Source of the DNA: Pseudomonadota bacterium
Lineage (GTDB): Bacteria > Pseudomonadota > Alphaproteobacteria > UBA9655
Assembly: GCA_021809225.1 (NCBI GenBank)
Contig: JAKBAL010000183.1
Location: forward strand, 1-5,438
DNA: 5,438 nucleotides
Direction of reading: 5' to 3'
The position numbers and the translations under genes are program-made. The notes under the pieces are model-generated. The model saw only the letters and a program-made list of their open reading frames with translations, was not told the origin of the DNA and did no database searches. Positions 1 through 4,920 of the stretch are shown here, in pieces (the stretch's first letter is position 1; each line of letters starts with the position of its first letter).

Positions 1-1
1 A

Positions 2-91
2 TCATTCGGAGCTGGAATTATGAAATATATGGGGTATTTTCCAGGAGTGGATACAGGCTCAGATGATGATGATTATGGATTGTATGATTAA
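2..91 (+). CDS. 3' end of an unidentified reading frame, or a complete 23-residue acidic peptide
   Basis: The frame is open from the left edge to TAA at 89-91, giving 29 residues that end in an acidic, glycine- and tyrosine-containing tail (GSDDDDYGLYD). I do not recognise it. The simplest reading is the C-terminus of a longer protein truncated by the window edge. An alternative is a short gene starting at ATG 20-22, which has GGAG at 8-11 with 8-nt spacing and would encode 23 residues. If the window is a closed circle, the frame runs back only to a stop at 5374-5376 with no other ATG between, so the short version would be the only choice. A strong terminator follows 45 bases after the stop, which supports a real transcription unit ending here. 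Confidence 0.45.
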   Translation, partial: SFGAGIMKYMGYFPGVDTGSDDDDYGLYD

Positions 92-135
92 GAAATTAAT
101 AAAAAAAACCTTCAGATTCTAAATCTGTTGCTCTC

Positions 136-170
136 AAGCCCCCGCAAAAGTCTTTTGCGGGGGCTTTCTT
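136..170 (+). terminator. Rho-independent terminator of the left-edge unit
   Basis: A near-perfect GC-rich hairpin has left arm 136-149 (AAGCCCCCGCAAAA), a loop of about 3 nt and right arm 153-166, followed by a T-rich tail (TTTCTTTATTT). The minus side has no T-run after the stem, so it acts on + strand transcripts. It separates the left-edge reading frame from the toxin-antitoxin promoter. Confidence 0.88.
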
Positions 171-213
171 TATTTCAATTATGAAACCTTGAAAAATTCT
201 CTATCAGAAAATA

Positions 214-259
214 AATATAGGCTATTGACTTAGTATGTCAATAGCCTATATTATATAAT
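214..259 (+). promoter_or_regulatory. Promoter and operator of the toxin-antitoxin operon
   Basis: A perfect 16-bp inverted repeat (arms 214-229 and 237-252, AATATAGGCTATTGAC and its complement) has a 7-nt centre at 230-236. A promoter lies inside it: -35 TTGACT at 225-230 and -10 TATATT at 247-252, 16 bp apart. An extra TATAAT at 254-259 could serve as a downstream -10. A repressor bound to this dyad would cover both hexamers. That is the usual autoregulation by the antitoxin, or the toxin-antitoxin complex, in higBA operons. The repressor's identity is inferred from position. Confidence 0.8.
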
Positions 260-261
260 GT

Positions 262-612
262 ATGGAAGTGACATTAACTCTTATAACGATTGCGGAAACT
301 CATTCCTTTCAAAAGGAAAGCCAAAAGATTCTTGGTGAGAGTGAAGTAGATAAGCTAAAGGACTTTTTGTCTTTAAATCCGCAATCAGGGGACATAATTC
401 CAGGGTTGAGGGGGATCAGAAAAATAAGATGGCAAGTAAATCAGAAAGGAAAGTCGGGTGGAGCGAGAATCATTTACTTTTTCTACAACACCAACATTCC
501 TGTTTTTCTATTAGACATTTACAGAAAGTCAGAAAAGAGTGACATGTCTTCCAAAGAAAAGAAAATGTTGAATAATATGGTTGATGAATTGATAGATAGC
601 TATGGAGGATAA
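262..612 (+). CDS. higB: HigB/RelE-type toxin of a type II toxin-antitoxin system
   Basis: The protein has 116 residues, usual for RelE/ParE-superfamily toxins, which act in the cytoplasm as ribosome-dependent mRNA endonucleases (family knowledge). Seen in the sequence: the block GDIIPGLRGIRKIRW near residues 43-57, GGARIIYFFY near 66-75 and the C-terminal strand IPVFLLDIYRKSEK near 79-92. These match the pattern of HigB-2-like toxins, with conserved basic residues in RKIRW and YRKSEK. The toxin precedes its antitoxin, as in higBA, and its stop codon lies 2 bases before the antitoxin start. No ribosome binding site precedes ATG 262, and the promoter -10 ends only 9 bases upstream. Translation is therefore probably leaderless, or starts at GTG 268. 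The family call is firm; the exact subfamily is less so. Confidence 0.88.
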   Translation: MEVTLTLITIAETHSFQKESQKILGESEVDKLKDFLSLNPQSGDIIPGLRGIRKIRWQVNQKGKSGGARIIYFFYNTNIPVFLLDIYRKSEKSDMSSKEKKMLNNMVDELIDSYGG

Positions 613-613
613 G

Positions 614-940
614 ATGACTAGCCGATTGATTAGATCCATGCAAGAAGCTATTGATTATGCAAAAGGTGATAAGGATAAGTGCCGCGAAACAAAGATAAGG
701 GTTTCTGAAGCTTTTGAAGTACCTGAAACGATTGATGTTCAGTCTTTAAGAAAATGCCTTCACATGAGCCAGGCAGAATTTGCGGAGCGTTTTGGATTCA
801 ATTTAAATACATTACGAAATTGGGAGCATGGGCGTAGACATCCAGATAAGGCCGTATTGGCTTACTTGTGTGTTATTTCTAATAACCCTCAATTAGTTGA
901 GAACTCCTTACGCAGAAAAGTTTCTGAAGTTTTGAATTAA
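614..940 (+). CDS. higA: HigA-type antitoxin with an XRE helix-turn-helix
   Basis: This start gives 108 residues. I chose ATG 614 over the upstream in-frame ATG 602 because GGAGG at 604-608 sits 5 nt before 614 and would overlap a start at 602. Residues about 43-90 form a Cro/C1-type helix-turn-helix. LRKCLHMSQAEFAERFGF carries the first helices and NLNTLRNWEHGRRHP the recognition helix and turn, a motif typical of HigA proteins paired with RelE-like toxins. The N-terminal 40 residues probably contact the toxin. The ribosome binding site lies inside the toxin's last codons, so translation is likely coupled. It should neutralise the toxin and bind the dyad at 214-252 to repress the operon; the binding site is inferred. 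No clear terminator follows. Confidence 0.88.
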   Translation: MTSRLIRSMQEAIDYAKGDKDKCRETKIRVSEAFEVPETIDVQSLRKCLHMSQAEFAERFGFNLNTLRNWEHGRRHPDKAVLAYLCVISNNPQLVENSLRRKVSEVLN

Positions 941-961
941 CTGTCCATGGGTGACAAAGAT

Positions 962-991
962 TTGACTTTTTCTAAGATATTGGTCTACGAT
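962..991 (+). promoter_or_regulatory. Probable promoter of the structured leader or small RNA
   Basis: A -35 hexamer TTGACT at 962-967 is followed after 18 bp by TACGAT at 986-991, a 4/6 match to the -10 consensus. Transcription would begin near 998, exactly at the first hairpin of the structured region. The start site is inferred. Confidence 0.5.
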
Positions 992-1082
992 CATAGAGTA
1001 TTGTGAGTAGTTCACAATACGTGACGCACAGGATAGTTCACACCCTATGCGCCACTAACCAACCAAACACATGAGGTTTGAT

Positions 1083-1184
1083 ATGGCTAAAATAAAACTA
1101 GCCCACGTCGGGCGATCCTTCAAGTTAATCCTGAGACGGCCGGAAGGCCGTATAAATTCTTTTCTAACGTCAAACATGGAATAG
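1083..1184 (+). CDS. Small basic 33-residue ORF, possible leader peptide
   Basis: ATG 1083 has a GAGG ribosome binding site at 1073-1076 with 6-nt spacing. An in-frame ATG at 1071 lacks one. The peptide is strongly basic (MAKIKLAHVGRSFKLILRRP, then EGRINSFLTSNME), with no membrane segment and no run of one amino acid of the kind used in classic attenuators. Its TAG stop at 1182-1184 touches the first base of the terminator stem. A ribosome finishing translation would therefore sit on the hairpin, which suggests regulation by translation. A stable GC hairpin lies within the coding part. It could equally be a free-standing small protein. I know of no homologue. Confidence 0.5.
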   Translation: MAKIKLAHVGRSFKLILRRPEGRINSFLTSNME

Positions 1185-1212
1185 GGCAGATAATTTCTGC
1201 TCTTTTTTATTT
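1184..1212 (+). terminator. Rho-independent terminator at the end of the small ORF
   Basis: A 7-bp stem (GGGCAGA 1184-1190 with TCTGCTC 1196-1202, one G-U pair) has a 5-nt loop TAATT and runs into TTTTTTATTTT at about 1203-1213. It lies about 170 bases before the next gene, so it either ends a small transcript or acts as an attenuator. Confidence 0.78.
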
Positions 1213-1216
1213 TAGT

Positions 1217-1313
1217 GTGGCGTTAGGAAGGTTTGTAGTCTTAATAACCCCCTCCCTATCGCCACAAGAACGCACTGCATTTGAGAAGCAAGAATCAAAC
1301 AACAGATTCTTGT
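1217..1313 (+). other. Two further hairpins upstream of the orphan gene
   Basis: The first stem pairs 1217-1231 with 1251-1265 at 13 of 15 positions, with a 19-nt loop. The second is a perfect 8-bp stem, CAAGAATC at 1289-1296 with GATTCTTG at 1305-1312. Neither is followed by a T-run. The segment CGTTAG (1221-1226) could also pair with CTAACG (1164-1169) upstream of the terminator, and GTGGCG (1217-1222) with CGCCAC (1050-1055), so the leader can adopt alternative folds. A -10-like TAGAAT at 1349-1354 lacks a good -35. Nothing else stands out before 1386. Confidence 0.5.
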
Positions 1314-1385
1314 AAAAACAGGCGCACGCCCTAAGTGTACCTAGTTTTTAGAATGCTTGAAACATTTTAAGAAAGAGGAATTAAA

Positions 1386-1763
1386 ATGATAACGATCACC
1401 ACAACCAATGGAAAAGAGAAGATATTTAAAGACTATCATCAAGTTTGTGACTACATAAGTTGCATAGAAAAACAAAAAAAGTTAGAAGCGGGAGCAAAGA
1501 TATGGAGATTTACACGTCATCGACATCAAACCCTATCTTCTCTCTATTGGAATCCATTATTGAAAGGTTTTTTGACAGCAAAAGAAAAAGAGGCCGTTGA
1601 AAAAGAAAAGGGACTAATTGAAATCGTAAAAGGTAACAGGGAACATATTACCCAACTGCTTCTTACGAATCGTCTGGACGTAGAGTCTTTGAAAAGAGAC
1701 TGGTGTAAGGACTATTGCATCGAGCATGAAATTAAACACTCTGAATGGGTAGTAAAAGATTAG
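1386..1763 (+). CDS. Orphan hypothetical protein, 125 residues
   Basis: ATG 1386 has AGAGGA at 1374-1379 with 6-nt spacing, a good ribosome binding site, so the gene is probably real. I do not recognise the product. It is soluble, highly charged and lysine-rich, with no signal peptide or membrane segment. Residues about 65-85 are lysine- and glutamate-rich and likely helical. Four cysteines occur: two in the N-terminal part and a closely spaced pair near the C-terminus (WCKDYCIEHEIKH). With the nearby histidines, the latter might bind metal, but this is speculative. The gene lies 145 bases upstream of rep on the same strand, after a long structured leader. A role in copy control or maintenance is possible from position only. 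Confidence 0.7.
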   Translation: MITITTTNGKEKIFKDYHQVCDYISCIEKQKKLEAGAKIWRFTRHRHQTLSSLYWNPLLKGFLTAKEKEAVEKEKGLIEIVKGNREHITQLLLTNRLDVESLKRDWCKDYCIEHEIKHSEWVVKD

Positions 1764-1789
1764 GCACTCTGATATCAAAAACTAAAAAG

Positions 1790-1822
1790 ACTAGACGTGA
1801 GAGATAAACCCCCGCGTCTAGT
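1790..1822. promoter_or_regulatory. Likely Rep operator: degenerate inverted iteron inside a dyad
   Basis: Read on the minus strand, 1814-1793 matches the 22-bp iteron at 17 of 22 positions. It keeps the GGGGG block, ATC and the terminal CACGTCT. The same segment is bounded by a perfect 8-bp inverted repeat, ACTAGACG at 1790-1797 with CGTCTAGT at 1815-1822. Iteron plasmids commonly place an iteron-like operator upstream of rep for autorepression (established), and the location about 90 bases before the Rep start fits. On the minus strand the dyad is followed by CTTTTTAGTTTTTG, so it could also end an antisense transcript. I see no convincing rep promoter hexamers. Confidence 0.6.
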
Positions 1823-1908
1823 TCCTGTTGTGTCTAAAGTCCCATGAAACATTTCGAAACATTCGTTTCAGAATAGTTGTCTTGCTCAAGATCATCGAAG
1901 GAAAAGCT

Positions 1909-3057
1909 ATGAAAAATCTTTTGGTTAAATTCTTAAAGTATCTTACGAAAGGCGAAGAACAAGAGCCCATTTGCAAGACAGAACCACAACAATCAGAAGC
2001 CGAAGAAAACGAACTCATTGTTGAGACAAAACAAAAAGTCCAAGAAACACCAAAGGAAGAAGATCAACCAAAAGCACAAATCACCTATACAACTCAGATA
2101 GAAGAATCTGGGAAGAAACAAGCTAAGAAACCAAAAAAGAAAACATCAGCAGACCTTACAAAATTATCAATTGACCCAAGGGATATTATGGAATCAATGG
2201 GTATTCCTTTTCTGTCTTTATCCAAGAATAGAAAAGCCCCTATTGTTTATGAAAGTCCAGACGGTACAACTAAAGTAAGAATAAGCTGTCATTCAGAACA
2301 CTACATAGCAAGCATATATGATTGGGATATCATTCAATGCATTGCTGGAAAAATTCAAGAGGTTTTTAACTCTAAATCGGATGTTCCACCAAGAACACTA
2401 ATTATCCCGAGACATGAACTTCTTAGATCAATATATAGACATGACGGAAAAAAACAAGAAAAAGACCTTAAAGCTAGTTTGTCGCGACTCAATACGACCT
2501 TAATAGAAACAACGGTATCCAATGAAGATGGAAGGTATGAGGCTGGGTTTGGTTTTCTTGATAGTTATGGGTATACGAATAGGAAGGATGTGAAAGAATT
2601 TTGCATAACTCTTTCACAATGGCTATATGAACTAATTTGTCATAATGGATCTCTTCTAAAGGTTCATCCAGAATACTTTAAAATCACTTCAGGTCTTAAA
2701 AGATTTCTTTATAGGACAGCCAGAAAGCATGTTGGAAATCAAAATGAGAATTGGCCTTTTTTAATTGAGACTCTCCACAAAAAGTCTGGAAGTGAGCAAG
2801 TTCTTAGATATTTTAAACGTGACCTCAAAAAAGCTGTTCAAGATAATGATATTCCTGGCTACCATCTGAAGTGGATAGAGAAAGATGGAAAAACATTAGT
2901 TCACTTTACAAATTTGAAGAAAGTTTCTAAGAAAGATATTGCCACATCTGAGGTAGAAGCCAAAAAAATATCTAAATTTCCATCCAATTCAATAAACAAT
3001 GAGCAGAAGCGTATAGTTTCAAAGTTAATCAGCTCTTCAATAAAAAGAATTAGATAA
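1909..3057 (+). CDS. repA: Plasmid replication initiator, RepA/RPA family
   Basis: The protein has 382 residues from ATG 1909, chosen because GAAGGA at 1897-1902 precedes it by 6 nt. The upstream extension to TTG 1828 has no such site. The N-terminal 80 residues are charged, low-complexity and rich in Glu, Lys and Gln, ending in a basic stretch (KKQAKKPKKK). The conserved part begins near residue 85. It shows WDIIQCIAG near 139-147, LLRSIYRHDG near 171-180, LKASLSRLNTTLIETT near 187-202, ITLSQWLYELI near 233-243 and a YRTARKHVG segment near 268-276, followed by KKSGSE and PGYHLKW. This order fits the plasmid replication initiator A family, built from winged-helix-like DNA-binding segments. 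It should bind the iterons directly downstream, open the origin and recruit host DnaA and helicase, and probably represses itself at 1790-1822. Confidence 0.87.
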   Translation: MKNLLVKFLKYLTKGEEQEPICKTEPQQSEAEENELIVETKQKVQETPKEEDQPKAQITYTTQIEESGKKQAKKPKKKTSADLTKLSIDPRDIMESMGIPFLSLSKNRKAPIVYESPDGTTKVRISCHSEHYIASIYDWDIIQCIAGKIQEVFNSKSDVPPRTLIIPRHELLRSIYRHDGKKQEKDLKASLSRLNTTLIETTVSNEDGRYEAGFGFLDSYGYTNRKDVKEFCITLSQWLYELICHNGSLLKVHPEYFKITSGLKRFLYRTARKHVGNQNENWPFLIETLHKKSGSEQVLRYFKRDLKKAVQDNDIPGYHLKWIEKDGKTLVHFTNLKKVSKKDIATSEVEAKKISKFPSNSINNEQKRIVSKLISSSIKRIR

Positions 3058-3072
3058 ATCCAAATTTTTCAT

Positions 3073-3094
3073 AGATGGGTGTGATATACCCCCC
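3073..3094 (-). repeat. Inverted single iteron
   Basis: Read on the minus strand this segment matches the direct iterons at 18 of 22 positions (begins GGGGGGTATATCAC). It lies 15 bases after the Rep stop codon and about 57 bases before the direct array, in opposite orientation. Confidence 0.8.
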
Positions 3095-3098
3095 TAAC

Positions 3099-3114
3099 TT
3101 AAACGCACGTTTAA
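3099..3114. promoter_or_regulatory. 16-bp palindrome between inverted and direct iterons
   Basis: TTAAACG at 3099-3105 and CGTTTAA at 3108-3114 form a perfect 7-bp dyad around a CA centre. It is a likely protein binding site within the origin. The ligand is unknown. Confidence 0.5.
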
Positions 3115-3121
3115 TATGCCT

Positions 3122-3130
3122 TGTGGATGA
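3122..3130 (+). promoter_or_regulatory. DnaA-box-like site upstream of the iterons
   Basis: TGTGGATGA matches the DnaA consensus TGTGGATAA at 8 of 9 positions and lies 20 bases before the first direct iteron. Confidence 0.5.
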
Positions 3131-3150
3131 AAATAGTTCTTATTCAAAAT

Positions 3151-3260
3151 GGGGGGTACATCACCCACGTCTGGGGGGTACATCACCCACGTCTGGGGGG
3201 TACATCACCCACGTCTGGGGGGTACATCACCCACGTCTGGGGGGGGGTACATCACCCACA
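3151..3260 (+). repeat. Five direct iterons (Rep binding sites)
   Basis: Four identical 22-bp units start at 3151, 3173, 3195 and 3217; each begins GGGGGGTACATCACCCAC and ends GTCT. A fifth has nine G's instead of six (3239-3247) and a changed end (CACA), shifting its core 25 bases from the fourth instead of 22. The 22-bp period places each site on the same DNA face, two helical turns apart. The array sits directly downstream of rep and upstream of AT-rich DNA, the classic layout of an iteron-controlled origin, where the iterons also limit copy number by Rep-mediated handcuffing (established). The units adjoin without unique spacers, which argues against CRISPR. Confidence 0.95.
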
Positions 3261-3423
3261 CAATTAGAAAAAAAATTTTGCTCAAGAATGCCTATAATCA
3301 GCCCATGAATTGGCTTACATACGAATTGTGACCACTGACAAAATTCCGTAAAAAAATAAAAATTTCAAAGCCTACAAACTATATTAAAACTTATTTCAAA
3401 CTTGTATTTTAAACTGACCTCGC

Positions 3424-3445
3424 TGTGGAAAACCCATGTGGATAA
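3424..3445 (+). promoter_or_regulatory. Tandem DnaA boxes
   Basis: TGTGGATAA at 3437-3445 is an exact DnaA box. TGTGGAAAA at 3424-3432 matches at 8 of 9 positions, in the same orientation and 13 bp apart. They border the AT-rich segment 3340-3415 on its far side from the iterons, as expected at a Rep- and DnaA-dependent origin. Confidence 0.75.
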
Positions 3446-3899
3446 CCCCAAAAATTCACCCCAGAAACATCCATCAAAAAAATCAAAATTCCGTTTGCGT
3501 GGAAAAAACGGAACAGCCAGAACAACAACCACGCACGCTCTACCAACTGAAACGATTTTTGGCCTAGCAATAGGTTCAAAAGGCGGAATGGCTTTGGGAA
3601 CCATCTAACGGTTTAATGCGGAAACAGGAAAAAACGAGTACAAGCTACAAATTCCAACTATGCGGATCCAAAACTACACCTATGGGAAATTGGAAAGGTT
3701 TTAGCTACCCTGCTAGGCTTGTCCTAACAAATCTGGAAGGATGAATTTTTTCCGCCTGAACTCCGAGAAAACGTAAATCAGCTTGGCTAAAAACATAATT
3801 CGTTGAAAAACAAAGAAAAAATTTCATTTCGCCCATTTTTCCGACCTGATTGCATTCTTCGAAAATGAAAATTCCAGTTGTATGTCTGCTTTTAAAATC

Positions 3900-3931
3900 G
3901 ACGCTATGGTCCTTAAGAGCGTCACTGGTGA
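3900..3931 (+). other. Weak nic-like site with flanking dyad
   Basis: TAAGAGCG at 3914-3921 differs by one base from the TAAGYGCG motif and is followed by TCACTGG, resembling the site at 4490. A 6-bp dyad pairs GACGCT (3900-3905) with AGCGTC (3918-3923), and TCAC/GTGA at 3922-3931 forms another small stem. It may be a decayed relative of the stronger sites. Confidence 0.3.
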
Positions 3932-3975
3932 GTTTTTGTGGGGGGGGTGGCTAGTACACTGCGCCATGACAAAAT

Positions 3976-4007
3976 AGGCCGCTGTGCGGCCTTCTAAAGC
4001 GTTTTTT
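3976..4007 (+). other. GC-rich hairpin followed by TAAAGCG and a T-run
   Basis: AGGCCGC (3976-3982) and GCGGCCT (3986-3992) form a perfect 7-bp stem with loop TGT. TAAAGCG follows 2 nt later, then six T's at 4002-4007. The T-run starts 9 nt after the stem, too far for a typical terminator. The hairpin-then-TAA-GCG order resembles the nic-like sites further on. Confidence 0.35.
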
Positions 4008-4267
4008 CGATTGGGGCGCCGGAGGGGAAATGTTTTGAGGGAGAAATTCTTGTAGAAATATACGATAAACCCAAGGGAAAAGCTAGAGTTTTTTAGAGAA
4101 TTTTCGAAAGGCTGTTGCAAATTACCGATAGGGTTTTTCCACTTCTAATCGCTTGAGAATTTTTTATCAATCCTGAAGACCAAAATTTTTACAATGCCAG
4201 GTTCGTCATTCCATCACAAAATTTTTCCCTGTCCCTGTTGGGTTTTTGAATGGTTTTGTAACCTGCC

Positions 4268-4317
4268 GTCGCTTGCGACAAAGCGCGGTTGTTTTGCAAC
4301 GTATAAGCGCGCCCTCC
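4268..4317 (+). other. oriT- or ssi-like element, copy A
   Basis: In order: palindrome GTCGCTTGCGAC (4268-4279), AAAGCG, a hairpin GTTGT/GCAAC with a 3-nt loop (4288-4300), and TAAGCGCG at 4304-4311 followed by CCCTCC. RSF1010-type transfer origins have an inverted repeat followed by TAAGTGCG/CCCT, nicked at the slash (from memory of the family). This copy differs from that core by one base. An inverted homologue lies at 4709-4753. Confidence 0.5.
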
Positions 4318-4453
4318 GAAATTTCTTCTGGAACTGTCGATTTTTTTTTGGATCCCATCACACATCTCATCAAAATTTTAAGGGGGGAACGGCTCTAGGG
4401 GGAACTCAACCCCCATAGTCACCACTCGACAGAGTAAGATCAAAAAAATTATT

Positions 4454-4516
4454 AAGCCGTCGGCTAGACCAGAAAAGCGCAAAGGGGCGTAAGTGCGCAC
4501 TGGCAAAAAACCAGTG
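4454..4516 (+). other. oriT-like element with exact TAAGTGCG core
   Basis: TAAGTGCG at 4490-4497 is followed by CACT, giving 11 of 12 matches to the RSF1010 nic core TAAGTGCGCCCT as I recall it. Directly after it, CACTGG (4498-4503) and CCAGTG (4511-4516) form a perfect 6-bp hairpin. Upstream, AGCCG/CGGCT at 4454-4464 forms a small palindrome and AAAGCGC occurs at about 4475, both echoing copy A. It lacks the hairpin immediately before the core. Confidence 0.45.
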
Positions 4517-4691
4517 ACTTCGGATAACGGATAGGGTATTGCTTTTCAATCCAATGTTACAGCTGTGGGGCATAAATTTTGTCCTGTCTACCAAGGAAGA
4601 AAAATTAAATTGCTCCCTCCCATAGCTCCCATCCAATCAAAAATTTGACAAGCTGTTTGAAAGAAAATTGAAAAATAAAATCTCTCGTTCG

Positions 4692-4753
4692 CTTCGCAAC
4701 GGCGAAGTGCGCGCTTACATGTTGCATGGCAACACCGCTTTGTCGCAAGCGAC
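4692..4753 (-). other. oriT- or ssi-like element, copy B (inverted)
   Basis: Read on the minus strand from 4753: the same palindrome GTCGCTTGCGAC, the same AAAGCG, an 18-nt segment with hairpin TGTTGC/GCAACA (loop CAT), then TAAGCGCG (4717-4710) and CACT. It matches copy A at 38 of 45 positions with identical spacing, and the differences in the hairpin loop and ends largely keep it able to fold. A third stem, CTTCGC/GCGAAG with a 4-nt loop, follows the core at 4692-4707. Confidence 0.5.
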
Positions 4754-4920
4754 AATGATCAGCAAAATATGTCAGATCAATATGATTTTCAATCGACAAA
4801 TTTGCTGTGTGAAGGGGAGAAAATTTTTATCCCCTTGAACCCCAAGCCCAAGACAAAAAAATATTTTGAGATTAAAAATCGAAGCTTGATAACTCAAACA
4901 AAAAAATCTGAAATCCAGAA

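Larger units (their letters stand above)
998..1212 (+). ncRNA. Structured leader or small RNA carrying a small ORF and ending in a terminator
   Basis: Three hairpins are visible. The first has a perfect 9-bp stem, 998-1006 with 1012-1020. The second pairs 1021-1032 with 1044-1055 at 10 of 12 positions. The third is a perfect 6-bp stem with a GGAA loop at 1136-1151. The motif TAGTTCACA occurs twice, at 1008 and 1034. A terminator follows at 1184-1212, and a 33-codon ORF (1083-1184) lies within. With the promoter at 962-991 this defines a transcript of about 210 nt. It could be an attenuated leader for the gene at 1386, a free small RNA, or simply the mRNA of the small ORF. I recognise no known RNA family. 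Confidence 0.45.
3073..3445. other. Vegetative replication origin (oriV)
   Basis: This interval collects the inverted iteron, the palindrome, a DnaA-like box, five iterons, AT-rich stretches at about 3262-3280 and 3340-3415 (likely unwinding element), and DnaA boxes at 3424-3445. No start codon with a ribosome binding site is seen. Reading frames through the iterons are by-products of the repeat. The function is inferred from this arrangement plus the adjacent Rep gene. Confidence 0.85.

Noticed and set aside
112..128. An anticodon-arm-like hairpin with a CTA centre (CAGATT/AATCTG), recalling a suppressor tRNA
   Set aside because: No D-arm, T-arm or acceptor stem can be formed around it. It is a short hairpin just before the terminator.
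602..940. Antitoxin start at ATG 602
   Set aside because: The GGAGG at 604-608 overlaps this start and is ideally placed for ATG 614.
1828..1908. Rep N-terminal extension from TTG 1828
   Set aside because: It starts at a rare codon without a ribosome binding site, whereas ATG 1909 has GAAGGA 6 nt upstream.
3151..3260. CRISPR array
   Set aside because: The 22-bp units adjoin directly with no unique spacers, and they lie next to rep with DnaA boxes.
3075..3331. Two open frames running through the iterons
   Set aside because: They encode only translations of the 22-bp repeat and have no ribosome binding site.
3365..3608. Overlapping short frames on both strands near 3365-3608
   Set aside because: No ribosome binding site, a non-ATG start for the + strand frame, low-complexity products and overlap with DnaA boxes.
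3976..4007. Terminator call for the GGCCGC hairpin with a T-run
   Set aside because: The T-run starts 9 nt after the stem and no gene ends upstream, so I listed it only as a hairpin.
3824..4120. Minus-strand frame of 98 codons
   Set aside because: It starts at TTG with no ribosome binding site, shows no recognisable motif and crosses the hairpins at 3900 and 3976.
4645..4681. TTGACA at 4645-4650 as a promoter
   Set aside because: No -10 hexamer lies at 16-18 bp; the nearest TAAAAT is 25 bp away and no gene follows.
4406..4799. Minus-strand frames of 64-76 codons
   Set aside because: They overlap the structured nic-like elements, lack Shine-Dalgarno sequences and resemble no protein family.
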